The notes under the pieces: model-generated
Databases searched by the model: none
Told to the model about the DNA's origin: nothing
Seen by the model: the letters and a program-made list of their open reading frames with translations, nothing else
Assembly (NCBI RefSeq): GCF_001431665.1
Contig: NZ_LLXV01000058.1
Span: forward strand, 1-58,539
DNA: 58,539 nt
Direction of reading: 5' to 3'
DNA from: Stenotrophomonas beteli
GTDB taxonomy: Bacteria > Pseudomonadota > Gammaproteobacteria > Xanthomonadales > Xanthomonadaceae
Shown here: one piece after another, positions 45,443 through 54,703 of the stretch
How the letters are laid out: each line of letters starts with the position of its first letter
Position numbering within the stretch: the first letter of the stretch is position 1
Program-made: the position numbers and the translations under genes

Positions 45443-46675
45443 TCAGCCGGCGACCTTGCCCCACACGCGGCCGGCGGTCAGCCACAGGCCCAGCATGCTG
45501 CCGATGTTGGTCAGCATGAAGGTCAGCACCACGCGCGTGACCCGATTGCGGTACCAGCCCTTCAGGCTCTGCGCATCGTCACGCAGCTTGAGGAAGTCTT
45601 CGTAGGCCGGCTTGCGCAGGCGTGCTTCGACCAGCGCCGAGAACGCACCGGTCGGGATGCTCAGGCGGAACGGCTTGAACGGTGCCACCACAATCGCGGT
45701 GAGGATGCTCAGCGGATGGCTGCCGGCCAGCAGGCAGCCGAGGCCGGCCAGTCCGCCGGTGTACATCGCCCAGGTCGCGAGCAGTTCGGTGCCCACGCCC
45801 AGCCCGCCGCGGTAGAAACCCACTGCGATGCCGGTGATCACAATGGCCAGGATGCCCAGCGTGAACCAGGGAATGTTGCGCTTCTTCGGCACCGCTTCCA
45901 GCTCTGCGCGCAGCGGCGCCGGGGCGTCGGTGTCGGTTTCCAGGTAGCGCGCCAGTCCGGCCAGGTGACCGGCACCGACCACGGCCAGCACTTCGCGCTG
46001 CCGGGGGTCGTGCACTTCGCGCAGGCGCGTGGCCATGTAGCGGTCGCGCTCGCCGATGATGGTTTCGTACAGCGCCGGGCTCTCGCTGGCGAACTCACCA
46101 AAGCTCGACTCCAGCATGTCGCCCTGCTTGAGCTTCTCGATCTCGTTCTCGCCCACTTCTTCCGACGAGAACAGGCCGGCGCCGAGCCCGGCGACCAGCT
46201 TCAGCTTGCCGAAGAAGCCCAGCCGCTGGGACGCGCGGCGGAAGGTCAGGCCCACTTCGCGGTCGATCAGGTGCACCGGCAGGTCGCGTTCGCGGGCCAG
46301 TTCCACCGCGCGCTTGAGCTCGGCCCCCGGCTCGATGCCCAGCTGCTCGGCCAGGCGGCGCTGGTAGGCCGACAACGCCAGGTTGGCGGCGAACAGGGCG
46401 ACGCGGCCCTTGCGGATCACCTCGACCAGATCGAGTTTTGCCAACGTATCCGGATCGCTCAGTGCCTGCAGGCGCTGCGGGTCCAGTTCCACCGCCACCG
46501 CGTCGAAGCGGCCGCTGTCGATGGCCTTTTCCACGGCCTCCACGCTGGCGTGTGAGACGTGGGCGGTGCCCAGCAGGGTGTAGCGCACACCGTCGCGTTC
46601 AACGACGCGCACCGGCTGGCCGGCGAACAGGTCGTCGTTGGTTTCGGGAAGGTTTTCGGTCATGGGTTCATTCAT
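45443..46675 (-). CDS. TraB/PrgY-family membrane protein
   Basis: A 410-residue protein of the TraB family. The soluble half holds YTLLGTAHVSHASVEAV, VAVELDPQRLQAL and VVGAGHLAGL, with the paired GTAHVS and GAGH motifs that resemble metalloprotease-like TIKI/TraB proteins. The C-terminal third has four or five membrane segments (IPWFTLGILAIVITGIAVGF, LLATWAMYTGGLAGLGCLL, VVLTFMLTNIGSMLGLWL). In Enterococcus PrgY inhibits a peptide pheromone; the role here is unknown. The start at 46675 overlaps the stop of the acetyltransferase gene by 8 nt, which suggests coupling; 46663 is an alternative. Confidence 0.82.
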   Translation of the reverse strand: MNEPMTENLPETNDDLFAGQPVRVVERDGVRYTLLGTAHVSHASVEAVEKAIDSGRFDAVAVELDPQRLQALSDPDTLAKLDLVEVIRKGRVALFAANLALSAYQRRLAEQLGIEPGAELKRAVELARERDLPVHLIDREVGLTFRRASQRLGFFGKLKLVAGLGAGLFSSEEVGENEIEKLKQGDMLESSFGEFASESPALYETIIGERDRYMATRLREVHDPRQREVLAVVGAGHLAGLARYLETDTDAPAPLRAELEAVPKKRNIPWFTLGILAIVITGIAVGFYRGGLGVGTELLATWAMYTGGLAGLGCLLAGSHPLSILTAIVVAPFKPFRLSIPTGAFSALVEARLRKPAYEDFLKLRDDAQSLKGWYRNRVTRVVLTFMLTNIGSMLGLWLTAGRVWGKVAG

Positions 46676-47198
46676 TGGAAGGTGCGGTGCCGGCGCCATC
46701 GCCGAGCGCGCGCTGCATCTGCACGGTATCCAGCCAACGGCCGTGCTTGCGGCCCAGGCCCTGGAACACGCCCACCAGGTGGAAGCCGAAGCGTTCGTGC
46801 AGCTTGATGGAGGCGGTGTTGGTGGGTTCGCCGATCACCGCCACCATCTGCCGGTAACCGCGTGCGGTGCAGGCGTCGATCAGGGCCTGCAACAGGCGCG
46901 TACCCACACCCTTGCCCTGGAACGTGGCATCGACGTAGACCGAGTTCTCCACCGTCCACTGGTAGGCGATGCGGGTGCGGTAGGTGTTGGCGTAGGCATA
47001 GCCGGCCACCTGGCCGTCGATCTCGGCGACCAGGTAGGGGAAGCCACGGTCGATGATGTCGCGCATGCGGCGCAGCATCTCGTTCGCGTCCGGGATGTCG
47101 TACTCGTAGGTGTTGACGAAGTCGGTCACTTCCACCGCGTAGATCGCGGTGATCGCGTCGATGTCGGCCGGGCCGGCATCACGGATGAGGACGGCCAT
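46668..47198 (-). CDS. GNAT acetyltransferase (phosphinothricin acetyltransferase-like)
   Basis: A 176-residue N-acetyltransferase. AVLIRDAGPADIDAITAIY and the acetyl-CoA site FQGKGVGTRLLQALIDACTARG are clear, and VAVIGEPTNTASIKLHERFGFHLVGVFQGLGRKHGRWLD matches the PAT/YncA subgroup, which acetylates phosphinothricin, methionine derivatives or similar amino acids. The true substrate is not shown by sequence. It lies 14 nt downstream of aguB and overlaps the TraB gene, so aguB, this gene and traB may share a transcript. Confidence 0.85.
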   Translation of the reverse strand: MAVLIRDAGPADIDAITAIYAVEVTDFVNTYEYDIPDANEMLRRMRDIIDRGFPYLVAEIDGQVAGYAYANTYRTRIAYQWTVENSVYVDATFQGKGVGTRLLQALIDACTARGYRQMVAVIGEPTNTASIKLHERFGFHLVGVFQGLGRKHGRWLDTVQMQRALGDGAGTAPSNE

Positions 47199-47212
47199 GC
47201 GCGGGCTCCGGC

Positions 47213-48100
47213 TCAGTCGATGTAGCGCTTGAGCAGGTCACCGTATGCGTCGATGCGGCGATCACGCAGGAACGGCCAGATCCGGCGCACATGCTCGCTG
47301 CGCTGCAGGTCGACATCGCACAGCAGCACGGTGGCGTCGGTGCCGGCCTCGGCCAGGAACTCGCCCTGCGGGCCGAGCACGTGGCTGTTGCCCCAGAACT
47401 GGATGCCCGACGCGCCCAGCGGCGAGGCCTCGTGGCCGACGCGGTTGCAGCTGAGCACCGGCAGGCCGTTGGCCACGGCATGGCCACGGTGGCTCAGTAC
47501 CCACGCGTCGCGCTGGCGGGTCTTCTCGTCCTGCACGTCATCCGGGTCCCAGCCGATCGCGGTCGGGTACAGCAGCAGTTCGGCGCCGGCCAGCGCCATC
47601 AGGCGCGCCGCTTCCGGGTACCACTGGTCCCAGCACACCAGCACGCCGAGGCGGCCCACCGAGGTATCGATCGGCGTGAAGCCGATGTCGCCCGGGGTGA
47701 AGTAGAACTTCTCGTAGAAGCCCGGGTCATCCGGGATGTGCATCTTGCGGTACTTGCCGAGCAGCGTGCCGTCCTTCTCGAACACCACCGCAGTGTTGTG
47801 GTACAGGCCGGCGGCGCGGCGTTCGAACAGCGAGCCGACCAGCACCACGCCATGCTTCTTGGCCAGCGCGCCCAGGCGCTCGGTGCTCGGGCCCGGAATC
47901 GGCTCGGCCAGGTCGAACTCATCCACCGATTCGTGCTGGCAGAAGTACGGGCCGTTGTGCAGTTCCTGCAGCAGCACCAGCTTGGCACCCTGGGCAGCCG
48001 CCTCGGCCACGCGTGCTTCGATCACCGCCAGGTTGGCGGCGGCGTCACCGTGGTTGCGCTCCTGGATCAGGGCGACGGTAAGGGGGCTGCGCGAGTTCAT
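47213..48100 (-). CDS. aguB: N-carbamoylputrescine amidase
   Basis: A 295-residue nitrilase-superfamily enzyme that converts N-carbamoylputrescine to putrescine. The catalytic Glu-Lys-Cys set is visible in VLLQELHNGPYFCQ, GKYRKMHIPDDPGFYEKFYF and LVCWDQWYPEAARL; the PDDPGFYEKFYF stretch is typical of the plant-type AguB. Start at 48100 (MNSRSPLTVALIQ) follows AGGAA. It acts after agmatine deiminase, encoded just upstream on the same strand, with a 225-bp SMAG-bearing gap between them. Confidence 0.93.
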   Translation of the reverse strand: MNSRSPLTVALIQERNHGDAAANLAVIEARVAEAAAQGAKLVLLQELHNGPYFCQHESVDEFDLAEPIPGPSTERLGALAKKHGVVLVGSLFERRAAGLYHNTAVVFEKDGTLLGKYRKMHIPDDPGFYEKFYFTPGDIGFTPIDTSVGRLGVLVCWDQWYPEAARLMALAGAELLLYPTAIGWDPDDVQDEKTRQRDAWVLSHRGHAVANGLPVLSCNRVGHEASPLGASGIQFWGNSHVLGPQGEFLAEAGTDATVLLCDVDLQRSEHVRRIWPFLRDRRIDAYGDLLKRYID

Positions 48101-48182
48101 GCGGGGCGTTCCTGCGGGGGAAAACCTGCATGTTAGCGCGGATGGGCGGTCGCAGCGTGTCGCGCGCTGAATGGGCCGGTGT

Positions 48183-48318
48183 TGTAGAGCCGAGCCCATG
48201 CTCGGCTGCGTTCTGCTCCGGTTGCGCGAGCGCGCCAGCCGAGCGTGGGCTCGGCTCTACAAAAGGCCAGTCGAGCATGGCTCGACTCTACAAACGCGGC
48301 GCCGGGCGGGGCCCGGCG
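48183..48318. repeat. SMAG cluster between aguA and aguB
   Basis: A facing pair (TGTAGAGCCGAGC..GCTCGGCTCTAC, 48183-48261), a third unit CAGTCGAGCATGGCTCGACTCTACA (48268-48292), and CGCCGGGC-GGG-GCCCGGCG (48300-48318). Confidence 0.75.
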
Positions 48319-48325
48319 TCATCCA

Positions 48326-49363
48326 TCAGGCCTTCAGCAGCCCTTCTGGCAGCTGCATGGTGATGCAGTGCAGGCTGCCGTTCTGCCAGATCAGCGAGCG
48401 GCAGGGCACCTGCACGATCTCGCGGCCGGGGTGGGCCTGGGCCAGTACGTCGCGGGCCAGGTCATCGGCCGGGTCGCCGTAGGCCGGCATCAACACTGCA
48501 CCGTTGATGATCAGGTAGTTGGCGTACGAGGCGGCCAGACGGCGGCCTTCGTCGATCACCGGCCGCGCCCACGGCAGCGGGAACAGGCGGTATGGCTGGC
48601 CATCCTTGGTACGCAGTGCGGCCAGCTCGTTGCCCATCGCCTGCAGTTCGGCGTAGTGCGAGTCGCTCTGGTCATCGCAGGCCTGGTAGACGATGCTGTC
48701 GGGCGAGGCGAAGCGGGCCAGGGTGTCGATGTGCGCGTCGGTGTCGTCGCCTTCCAGGTAGCCGTGGTCCAGCCACAGCACGCGGTCCTGCTGCAGCCAG
48801 TCGGCCAGGTCGGCGCTCAGGCTGGCGCGGTCACGATCCGGGTGGCGTTCGTGCAGGCACTTCCAGGTGGTCAGCAGGGTGCCTTCGCCGTCGGTCTCGA
48901 TGCCGCCGCCTTCCAGCGCGAACGGGATGCTGCGCACCGGCGCGTCGTTGAACACGCCGGCCTGGTCGAGCACGCCCACCAGCTGGTCATCCAGGCTGGC
49001 GTCGAACTTGCCGCCCCAGCCGGTGAAGCGGAAATCCAGCAGCTGGAAACCGCCGTCGGCGCGGCGCAGGGTGATCGGGCCGGAGTCACGCAGCCAGGTA
49101 TCGTCGTAGGCCGCCGTGGTGAAGTGGACCTTGTCCATGTCGATGCGGTTGGAGCGCAGCCGCATCTCGGCGTAGGTCTCCACATCGTCGTCGGCCACGC
49201 AGATCAGCACCGGCTGGAAGCGGGTGATGGCCGCAACCAGGGCGATGTAGGTCTCTTCCACCTGGCCCAGGCGGTCGGCCCAGTCGGTGTCGGCGGTGGG
49301 CCAGGCAATCAGGACGCCGCTCTGGGCTTCCCACTCGGCAGGAAAACGAAGGGTCTGGTTCAT
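48326..49363 (-). CDS. aguA: Agmatine deiminase
   Basis: Hydrolyses agmatine to N-carbamoylputrescine and ammonia. The 345 residues show the guanidine-modifying fold: FPAEWEAQSGVLIAWP at the start, TWLRDSGPI, FALEGGGIETDGEGTLL (with the catalytic His later in LWLDHGYLEGDDTDAHID) and the catalytic Cys333 in NGSLHCITMQLP. With aguB it provides the arginine-decarboxylase-dependent route to putrescine. The two genes read in pathway order. Confidence 0.93.
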   Translation of the reverse strand: MNQTLRFPAEWEAQSGVLIAWPTADTDWADRLGQVEETYIALVAAITRFQPVLICVADDDVETYAEMRLRSNRIDMDKVHFTTAAYDDTWLRDSGPITLRRADGGFQLLDFRFTGWGGKFDASLDDQLVGVLDQAGVFNDAPVRSIPFALEGGGIETDGEGTLLTTWKCLHERHPDRDRASLSADLADWLQQDRVLWLDHGYLEGDDTDAHIDTLARFASPDSIVYQACDDQSDSHYAELQAMGNELAALRTKDGQPYRLFPLPWARPVIDEGRRLAASYANYLIINGAVLMPAYGDPADDLARDVLAQAHPGREIVQVPCRSLIWQNGSLHCITMQLPEGLLKA

Positions 49364-49402
49364 GGTCTCGCTACACAGGCCCGCCCACGGCGGGTAAGGG
49401 GA

Positions 49403-49732
49403 TCAACGGATCGGCGGTTTCGGGCCGATTTCGTTCGGGTCCGCCTGGTTGGCCACCACGTCGATCACCTTCTGCTTCTCGAAGTAGACGGTGAACTGCG
49501 GGTACACCCAGCGGTTGATGGTCGGCCATTGCCGCTTCTGCCCGCCGCGCGGCTGCAGCTGTTCGCTCGGCGCGCCGAACTGTGCCTGCACCTGCTGCAT
49601 GCTCTGGCCGCGCACGGGCAGGGCACCGGCCGGCTTTTCGCGGGCGCGGTCGACAAGCAGGGTGTCGGCCAGCGCCGGCGTGGCGGCGGCCAGGGTGGCC
49701 AGTACGGCCAATGCGGACAGGTAACGCTTCAT
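49403..49732 (-). CDS. Small secreted protein of unknown function
   Basis: A 109-residue protein with a cleavable signal peptide (MKRYLSALAVLATLAAATPALA). The mature part has RGQSMQQVQAQFGAPSEQLQPRGG, a stretch resembling the SmpA/OmlA (BamE-like) fold signature in which a helix is followed by FGxP, and ends in DPNEIGPKPPIR. I would not assign a function from this. It lies 39 nt upstream of aguA in the same direction, and GGGGAG precedes its start. Confidence 0.7.
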   Translation of the reverse strand: MKRYLSALAVLATLAAATPALADTLLVDRAREKPAGALPVRGQSMQQVQAQFGAPSEQLQPRGGQKRQWPTINRWVYPQFTVYFEKQKVIDVVANQADPNEIGPKPPIR

Positions 49733-49800
49733 CTCGATCTACTCCCCAGTGGTCAAGAAAGGCGATTACAGCAAAAACGGCAGGAAAAAGCCGCATAAAC

Positions 49801-49823
49801 AAAAAACCGCCCGAAGGCGGTTT
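49801..49823 (-). terminator. Intrinsic terminator after rpmJ
   Basis: On the minus strand ACCGCC-TTCG-GGCGGT followed by TTTTTG. Confidence 0.8.
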
Positions 49824-49877
49824 CTTGCATCGGGTCGGCCCCGCGCAGGGCCAGCCGCAGCCGGAAGGCTGTGAGGC

Positions 49878-50003
49878 TTAGCGCTGACGCGCCTTGAAAC
49901 GCGGGTTCGACTTGCAGATGACGAAGATCTTGCCACGACGACGCACGACCTTGCAGTCACGGTGACGGGCCTTCGCCGACTTCAGGGAGGACAGGACTTT
50001 CAT
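49878..50003 (-). CDS. rpmJ: Ribosomal protein L36, zinc-independent form
   Basis: A 41-residue large-subunit ribosomal protein. The sequence [40 protein letters not shown] is the longer type that lacks the CxxC..C..H zinc site of standard L36, with only two Cys left. CGAGGT lies 7 nt before the ATG. It stands alone, with a terminator, divergent from cmk. Confidence 0.93.
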   Translation of the reverse strand: MKVLSSLKSAKARHRDCKVVRRRGKIFVICKSNPRFKARQR

Positions 50004-50167
50004 GGCATACCTCGGCGTAAACAGTAGTTGTTCGGGTGGAGCGTGGCCGCGATATGCGAAAGACAATCGGCAGTTGACGCTCGTTCAAGCCCGCCATTCT
50101 ACCGGGCTTTTCCTCGTGGTTTCAAGTGGTTGCACAAAAGATCCTGCTGGGGGCGTCTGGCAGGGGC

Positions 50168-50173
50168 TAGAAT
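50168..50173 (+). promoter_or_regulatory. Predicted -10 box for cmk
   Basis: TAGAAT, 27 nt before the cmk ATG. The matching -35 region (about 50145-50151) is poor. Confidence 0.4.
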
Positions 50174-50200
50174 GACCCCTTCACACGCTCTGGGACCCCC

Positions 50201-50878
50201 ATGAATCCACTCGCTCCCGTCCTGACCATCGACGGCCCGTCCGGGGCCGGCAAGGGTACCATCAGCCGCATCGTCGCGCGCCGGATGGGCTGGCATTACC
50301 TGGATTCGGGCGCGTTGTACCGGGCGGTGGGCGTGGCCGCCAGCTGGGCCGACATCGACACCTCCGACGCCTCGGCGCTGGTCCGCTGCACGTTCGACAC
50401 CCGCGTTCAGTTTGTCGAGCAGGGCGAGGCCATGCGGGTCATGGTCAACGGCACCGATGCCACCGACGAGCTGCGCCTGGAGACCACCGGCGCGCTGGCC
50501 TCGGCCATTGCCGCCATTCCGGAAGTCCGGGCGGCCCTGAAAGAGCGCCAGCGCGCATTCAGGGAGCTGCCGGGGCTGGTCGCCGACGGCCGCGACATGG
50601 GTACGGTGATCTTCCCGGATGCGTCCTACAAGGTGTTCCTGACCGCCAGTGCCGAGGAGCGCGCCGAGCGCCGGCATAAGCAGTTGAAAGACAAGGGGGT
50701 TTCTGTTAACTTTGATGACCTCCTGCGCGAGATCATGGCCCGCGACGCCCGTGATGCTCAGCGTACCGTGGCGCCCCTGAAGCCGGCAGACGATGCTGTC
50801 CTCATCGACACCACAGGCATCGGCATCGCAGATGTCGTTGCCAGAGTGATGGATCTGCTTCCGGTTCCGGCTGCCTGA
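50201..50878 (+). CDS. cmk: Cytidylate kinase
   Basis: Phosphorylates CMP and dCMP. The 225 residues have the P-loop [24 protein letters not shown] (substrate site), [32 protein letters not shown] (lid region) and the C-terminal [13 protein letters not shown]. It precedes rpsA by 197 nt, the common gammaproteobacterial order. Confidence 0.93.
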   Translation: MNPLAPVLTIDGPSGAGKGTISRIVARRMGWHYLDSGALYRAVGVAASWADIDTSDASALVRCTFDTRVQFVEQGEAMRVMVNGTDATDELRLETTGALASAIAAIPEVRAALKERQRAFRELPGLVADGRDMGTVIFPDASYKVFLTASAEERAERRHKQLKDKGVSVNFDDLLREIMARDARDAQRTVAPLKPADDAVLIDTTGIGIADVVARVMDLLPVPAA

Positions 50879-51075
50879 TCCGTTCGCGCGGGAGTACTGC
50901 CAGCAACACCGGTGGTGGTCGCGCACTGCAGTGCTGTACAAGCTCCGTCGCGCAATGATGCGTGGCGGTTTTCCTACTACACACGACCTGCGTTTCCGGG
51001 GTCGACCAACAGGCGGGCGGTCGCCAATCCCTGAAGGGAACGCCACCGACCCATGTGTCCAACAGAGTAAATCTA

Positions 51076-52761
51076 ATGACCGAATCATTTGCCGAACTGT
51101 TTGAAGCCAGCCAGGCCAATCTGGCCAAGCTGAAGCCGGGCGCCATCGTCAGCGGTACCGTTGTTGAAGTCCGCGGCGACGTCGTGGTGATCAACGCTGG
51201 CCTGAAGTCCGAAGGCATCGTGCCGATCGAACAGTTCCGTAACGACGCTGGCGAAATCGACGTCGCCGAAGGCGACATCGTCAAGGTCGCCCTCGACTCG
51301 ATCGAGAACGGCTTCGGCGAAACCGTCCTGTCGCGCGAGAAGGCCAAGCGCGCGATGGTGTGGGACGAGCTGGAAGAAGCGTTGGAAAAGAACGAAACCA
51401 TCACCGGCCGCATCAGCGGCAAGGTCAAGGGTGGTTTCACCGTGGACATCAAGGATGTCCGCGCCTTCCTGCCGGGTTCCCTGGTCGATGTGCGCCCGGT
51501 GCGCGATCCGGCCTACCTGGAAGGCAAGGAACTCGAGTTCAAGCTCATCAAGCTGGACCGCAAGCGTAACAACGTCGTGGTCTCGCGCCGCGCTGTCGTC
51601 GAAAGCGAGCACTCGGAAGAGCGCGAGCAGCTGATGGACAAGCTGCAGGAAGGCGCGATCCTGAAGGGTGTCGTCAAGAACCTGACCGATTACGGCGCGT
51701 TCGTGGACCTGGGCGGCATCGACGGCCTGCTGCACATCACCGACATGGCATGGAAGCGCGTGCGCCATCCGTCCGAAGTCGTGAACGTCGGCGACGAGCT
51801 GGACGTGCGCGTGCTGAAGTTCGACCGCGAGCGCAACCGCGTTTCGCTGGGCCTGAAGCAGCTGGGCGAAGATCCGTGGGATAACATCGCGCGTCGTTAC
51901 CCGGCCAACAGCCGCGTCTTCGGCAAGGTCTCCAACGTCACCGATTACGGCGCGTTCGTCGAGATCGAGCCGGGCGTCGAAGGCCTGGTGCACGTCTCGG
52001 AGATGGATTGGACCAACAAGAACGTCAATCCGTCCAAGGTTGTGCAGGTCGGTGACGAAGTCGAAGTGATGGTGCTGGACGTTGATGAAGAGCGTCGCCG
52101 TATCTCGCTGGGCATGAAGCAGGTTGCCGCCAATCCGTGGGAAACCTTCGCTGCCACCCACAAGAAGGGTGACAAGGTGTCGGGCCAGATCAAGTCGATC
52201 ACCGACTTCGGCATCTTCATCGGCCTGGACGGCGGCATCGACGGCCTGGTCCACCTGTCCGACATCAGCTGGAACACCACCGGCGAAGACGTCGTTCGCA
52301 ACTTCAAGAAGGGCGACACCCTGGACGCCGTTGTCCTGGCCGTCGATCCGGAGCGCGAGCGCATCTCCCTGGGCGTGAAGCAGCTGGAGCAGGATCCGTT
52401 CGGCCAGTACATGGCGGCCAATCCGAAGGGCTCCAAGGTCGAAGGCGTGGTGAAGGAAGTCGACGCCAAGGGCGCGATCATCGAGCTGGCTGACGGCATC
52501 GAAGGTTACGTCTCGGCACGCGACATCGCCAACGAGCGCGTTGACGACGCCACCCAGCACCTGAAGGTCGGCGACAAGGTTGAAGCCAAGTTCGTGGGCA
52601 TGGACCGCAAGGGCCGTACCCTGCAGCTGTCGATCAAGGCCAAGGACGACGCGGAAATGCGCGAAGTGCTGGAGGAATACCAGTCTTCTTCGGCTTCCAG
52701 CGGCACCACCCAGCTGGGCGCGCTGCTGCGTGCACAGCTGAACGGCAACAAGTCCGAGTAA
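51076..52761 (+). CDS. rpsA: 30S ribosomal protein S1
   Basis: A 561-residue protein of six S1 domains that brings mRNA to the 30S subunit. Domain starts are visible as repeated G..V.G.V blocks: [97 protein letters not shown] and [24 protein letters not shown]. The ATG at 51076 has only a weak ribosome site (AGAG), as is usual for rpsA, which is autoregulated at translation. The 197-nt leader probably holds that structure. Confidence 0.95.
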   Translation: MTESFAELFEASQANLAKLKPGAIVSGTVVEVRGDVVVINAGLKSEGIVPIEQFRNDAGEIDVAEGDIVKVALDSIENGFGETVLSREKAKRAMVWDELEEALEKNETITGRISGKVKGGFTVDIKDVRAFLPGSLVDVRPVRDPAYLEGKELEFKLIKLDRKRNNVVVSRRAVVESEHSEEREQLMDKLQEGAILKGVVKNLTDYGAFVDLGGIDGLLHITDMAWKRVRHPSEVVNVGDELDVRVLKFDRERNRVSLGLKQLGEDPWDNIARRYPANSRVFGKVSNVTDYGAFVEIEPGVEGLVHVSEMDWTNKNVNPSKVVQVGDEVEVMVLDVDEERRRISLGMKQVAANPWETFAATHKKGDKVSGQIKSITDFGIFIGLDGGIDGLVHLSDISWNTTGEDVVRNFKKGDTLDAVVLAVDPERERISLGVKQLEQDPFGQYMAANPKGSKVEGVVKEVDAKGAIIELADGIEGYVSARDIANERVDDATQHLKVGDKVEAKFVGMDRKGRTLQLSIKAKDDAEMREVLEEYQSSSASSGTTQLGALLRAQLNGNKSE

Positions 52762-52791
52762 TATCGGCCTGAGCTGTTCGTTGTTTCCTGG

Positions 52792-52816
52792 ACGGCCCGG
52801 GCAATGCCCGGGCCGT
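52792..52816 (+). terminator. Hairpin between rpsA and ihfB
   Basis: ACGGCCCGGGC-AAT-GCCCGGGCCGT, strong stem followed by only TTTCA; a partial terminator or attenuator. Confidence 0.5.
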
Positions 52817-52849
52817 TTCAGGCTGAGTGACCCCTGATGTGAGCCGGCG

Positions 52850-53155
52850 ATGACCAAATCCGAACTGATCGAAATCCTCGCGCGCCGCCAGGCGCACCTG
52901 AAGGCCGATGATGTCGATCTGGCGGTAAAGTCGTTGCTGGAAATGATGGGTGGTTCCCTGTCCGCCGGGGATCGCATCGAAATCCGTGGCTTTGGCAGCT
53001 TCTCGCTGCACTACCGGCCGCCGCGCCTGGGTCGCAACCCGAAGACCGGCGAATCGGTTGCCCTGCCGGGCAAGCACGTTCCCCATTTCAAGCCGGGCAA
53101 GGAACTGCGCGAGCGGGTCAGCAGCGTGCTGCCGCTGGACGCCAATCCGGCCTGA
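52850..53155 (+). CDS. ihfB: Integration host factor subunit beta
   Basis: A 101-residue DNA-bending protein that pairs with Ihf[32 protein letters not shown] is the helical body, [27 protein letters not shown] the flexible arm with its intercalating Pro, and [14 protein letters not shown] the C-terminal helix region. It lies between rpsA and lapA, a conserved arrangement. Confidence 0.95.
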   Translation: MTKSELIEILARRQAHLKADDVDLAVKSLLEMMGGSLSAGDRIEIRGFGSFSLHYRPPRLGRNPKTGESVALPGKHVPHFKPGKELRERVSSVLPLDANPA

Positions 53156-53230
53156 GCCCCGTCGCGCCACCGCGTGCGAATCCAGCCGCGAGTCGGATAA
53201 GCTACGGACTCCTGCCACTGGAGCTGTCGC

Positions 53231-53515
53231 ATGAAGGTTTTTCGTCTGCTGGTCCTGCTGGCGGTACTCATTCTCGGGTTGATCATCGGTGCCATGAACA
53301 TGGACGAGATGACCATCAACCTGCTGTTCACCCAGCTGAAGACCTCGGTCGGCGTGGCCATCATTGCCGCGTTGCTGATCGGCGTCATCGTTGGCGCTGG
53401 CCTGGTGCTGGTGAGCGTGGTCATTCCGCTCTACAGCCAGCTGCGCCGCGCCAACAAGTCCGCTGCCGCCACGCCGGCACCGGTTGCTTCCCCTCAATCT
53501 TTTGATGGACGCTGA
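53231..53515 (+). CDS. lapA: Lipopolysaccharide assembly protein LapA-like
   Basis: A 94-residue inner membrane protein with two hydrophobic segments (FRLLVLLAVLILGLIIGAMN; VGVAIIAALLIGVIVGAGLVL) and a short basic C-terminal tail (SQLRRANK). The size and place, 6 nt before lapB, match LapA/YciS. With LapB it regulates LPS synthesis by controlling LpxC turnover in enterics; the same role is assumed here. Confidence 0.85.
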   Translation: MKVFRLLVLLAVLILGLIIGAMNMDEMTINLLFTQLKTSVGVAIIAALLIGVIVGAGLVLVSVVIPLYSQLRRANKSAAATPAPVASPQSFDGR

Positions 53516-53521
53516 TCGAAG

Positions 53522-54700
53522 ATGGATTTCGTCACCGAGTGGTTCTGGTTCTTCCTGTTCGTCCCGCTGGCCGCACTGGCCGGGTGGGTGATCGGACGGC
53601 GTGGTGGACAACGCCACGGTGACAACCAGGTCAGCCGCCTGTCCAGCACCTACTTCCGCGGCCTGAACTACCTGCTCAACGAGCAGCCGGACAAGGCCAT
53701 CGAGCTGTTCCTGCACATCGCCGAGCTGGACAAGGAAACCTTCGAGACCCAGGTCGCGCTGGGCCATCTGTTCCGCCGCCGCGGCGAAGTGGACCGTGCC
53801 ATTCGACTGCACCAGGGCCTGGTCAACCGCAGCGACCTGAGTGACGCGCAGCGCGTGCAGGCCCTGCTGGCACTGGGCGAGGACTACATGAAGTCCGGCC
53901 TGCTGGATCGGGCCGAGACGGTATTCACCGAACTGGCCCAGCTCGACCAGCGCGCACCGCAGGCGCTCAAGCACCTGATCGGCATCTACCAGGCCGAGCG
54001 TGACTGGGAAAAGGCGATCGACAACGCCACCCGTTTCGAAGACGTCACCGGCGAGCCGATGGGCAAGCTGATCGGGCAGTTCGAGTGCGAACTGGCCGAG
54101 CGCTTCCGTGGCGCCGGCAAGCTGGAAGAGGCGAGGGCGGCCATCGCCCGCGCCTACCAGGCCGATGCGATGTCGGTGCGTGCCGGCATCATTGAAGGCC
54201 GCCTGGAAACCGATGCGGGTAATTCCGAAGCGGCCGTGCGCGCGTTCGAGCGTGCCGCCCGCAACGACCCGGAATACCTGCCCGAACTGCTTCCGGCGCT
54301 GATGCAGAACTACCGCAAGGTGGGCGACCTGGCGGGCGCGCGTGCGTTCCTGTCGGAAATGACCGAGCACTACCGTGGCATCGCCCCGGTGCTGGCACTC
54401 ACCCGTCTGATGGAAGAGCAGGAGGGCGTGGCGCCGGCGCGCGCCTACCTCGGCCGCCAGTTGAAGGACCGCCCGTCGGTGCGCGGCGAGTCGGCGCTGA
54501 TCGACCTGACCCTGGCCGAAGGTGCCGATTCCACGGCCACCCTGCACGACCTCAAGCACATCACCGACCAGCTGCTGGTACGCAATCCTGCTTACCGTTG
54601 CACGCGCTGCGGCTTCGGTGCGCGCACCCACCACTGGCAGTGCCCGAGCTGCAAGGAATGGGGAACGGTCAAGCCACTGCTGAACTACGCGGTGCTTTGA
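53522..54700 (+). CDS. lapB: Lipopolysaccharide assembly protein LapB
   Basis: A 392-residue membrane-anchored TPR protein. One N-terminal helix (FWFFLFVPLAALAGWVIG) is followed by about nine tetratricopeptide repeats (for example NEQPDKAIELFLHIAELDKE, FETQVALGHLFRRRGEVDRA) and a rubredoxin-like zinc module near the C-terminus, CTRCGFGARTHHWQCPSCKE. This matches LapB/YciM, the adaptor that presents LpxC to FtsH. It sits between lapA and two O-polysaccharide genes. Confidence 0.9.
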   Translation: MDFVTEWFWFFLFVPLAALAGWVIGRRGGQRHGDNQVSRLSSTYFRGLNYLLNEQPDKAIELFLHIAELDKETFETQVALGHLFRRRGEVDRAIRLHQGLVNRSDLSDAQRVQALLALGEDYMKSGLLDRAETVFTELAQLDQRAPQALKHLIGIYQAERDWEKAIDNATRFEDVTGEPMGKLIGQFECELAERFRGAGKLEEARAAIARAYQADAMSVRAGIIEGRLETDAGNSEAAVRAFERAARNDPEYLPELLPALMQNYRKVGDLAGARAFLSEMTEHYRGIAPVLALTRLMEEQEGVAPARAYLGRQLKDRPSVRGESALIDLTLAEGADSTATLHDLKHITDQLLVRNPAYRCTRCGFGARTHHWQCPSCKEWGTVKPLLNYAVL

Positions 54701-54703
54701 TCC

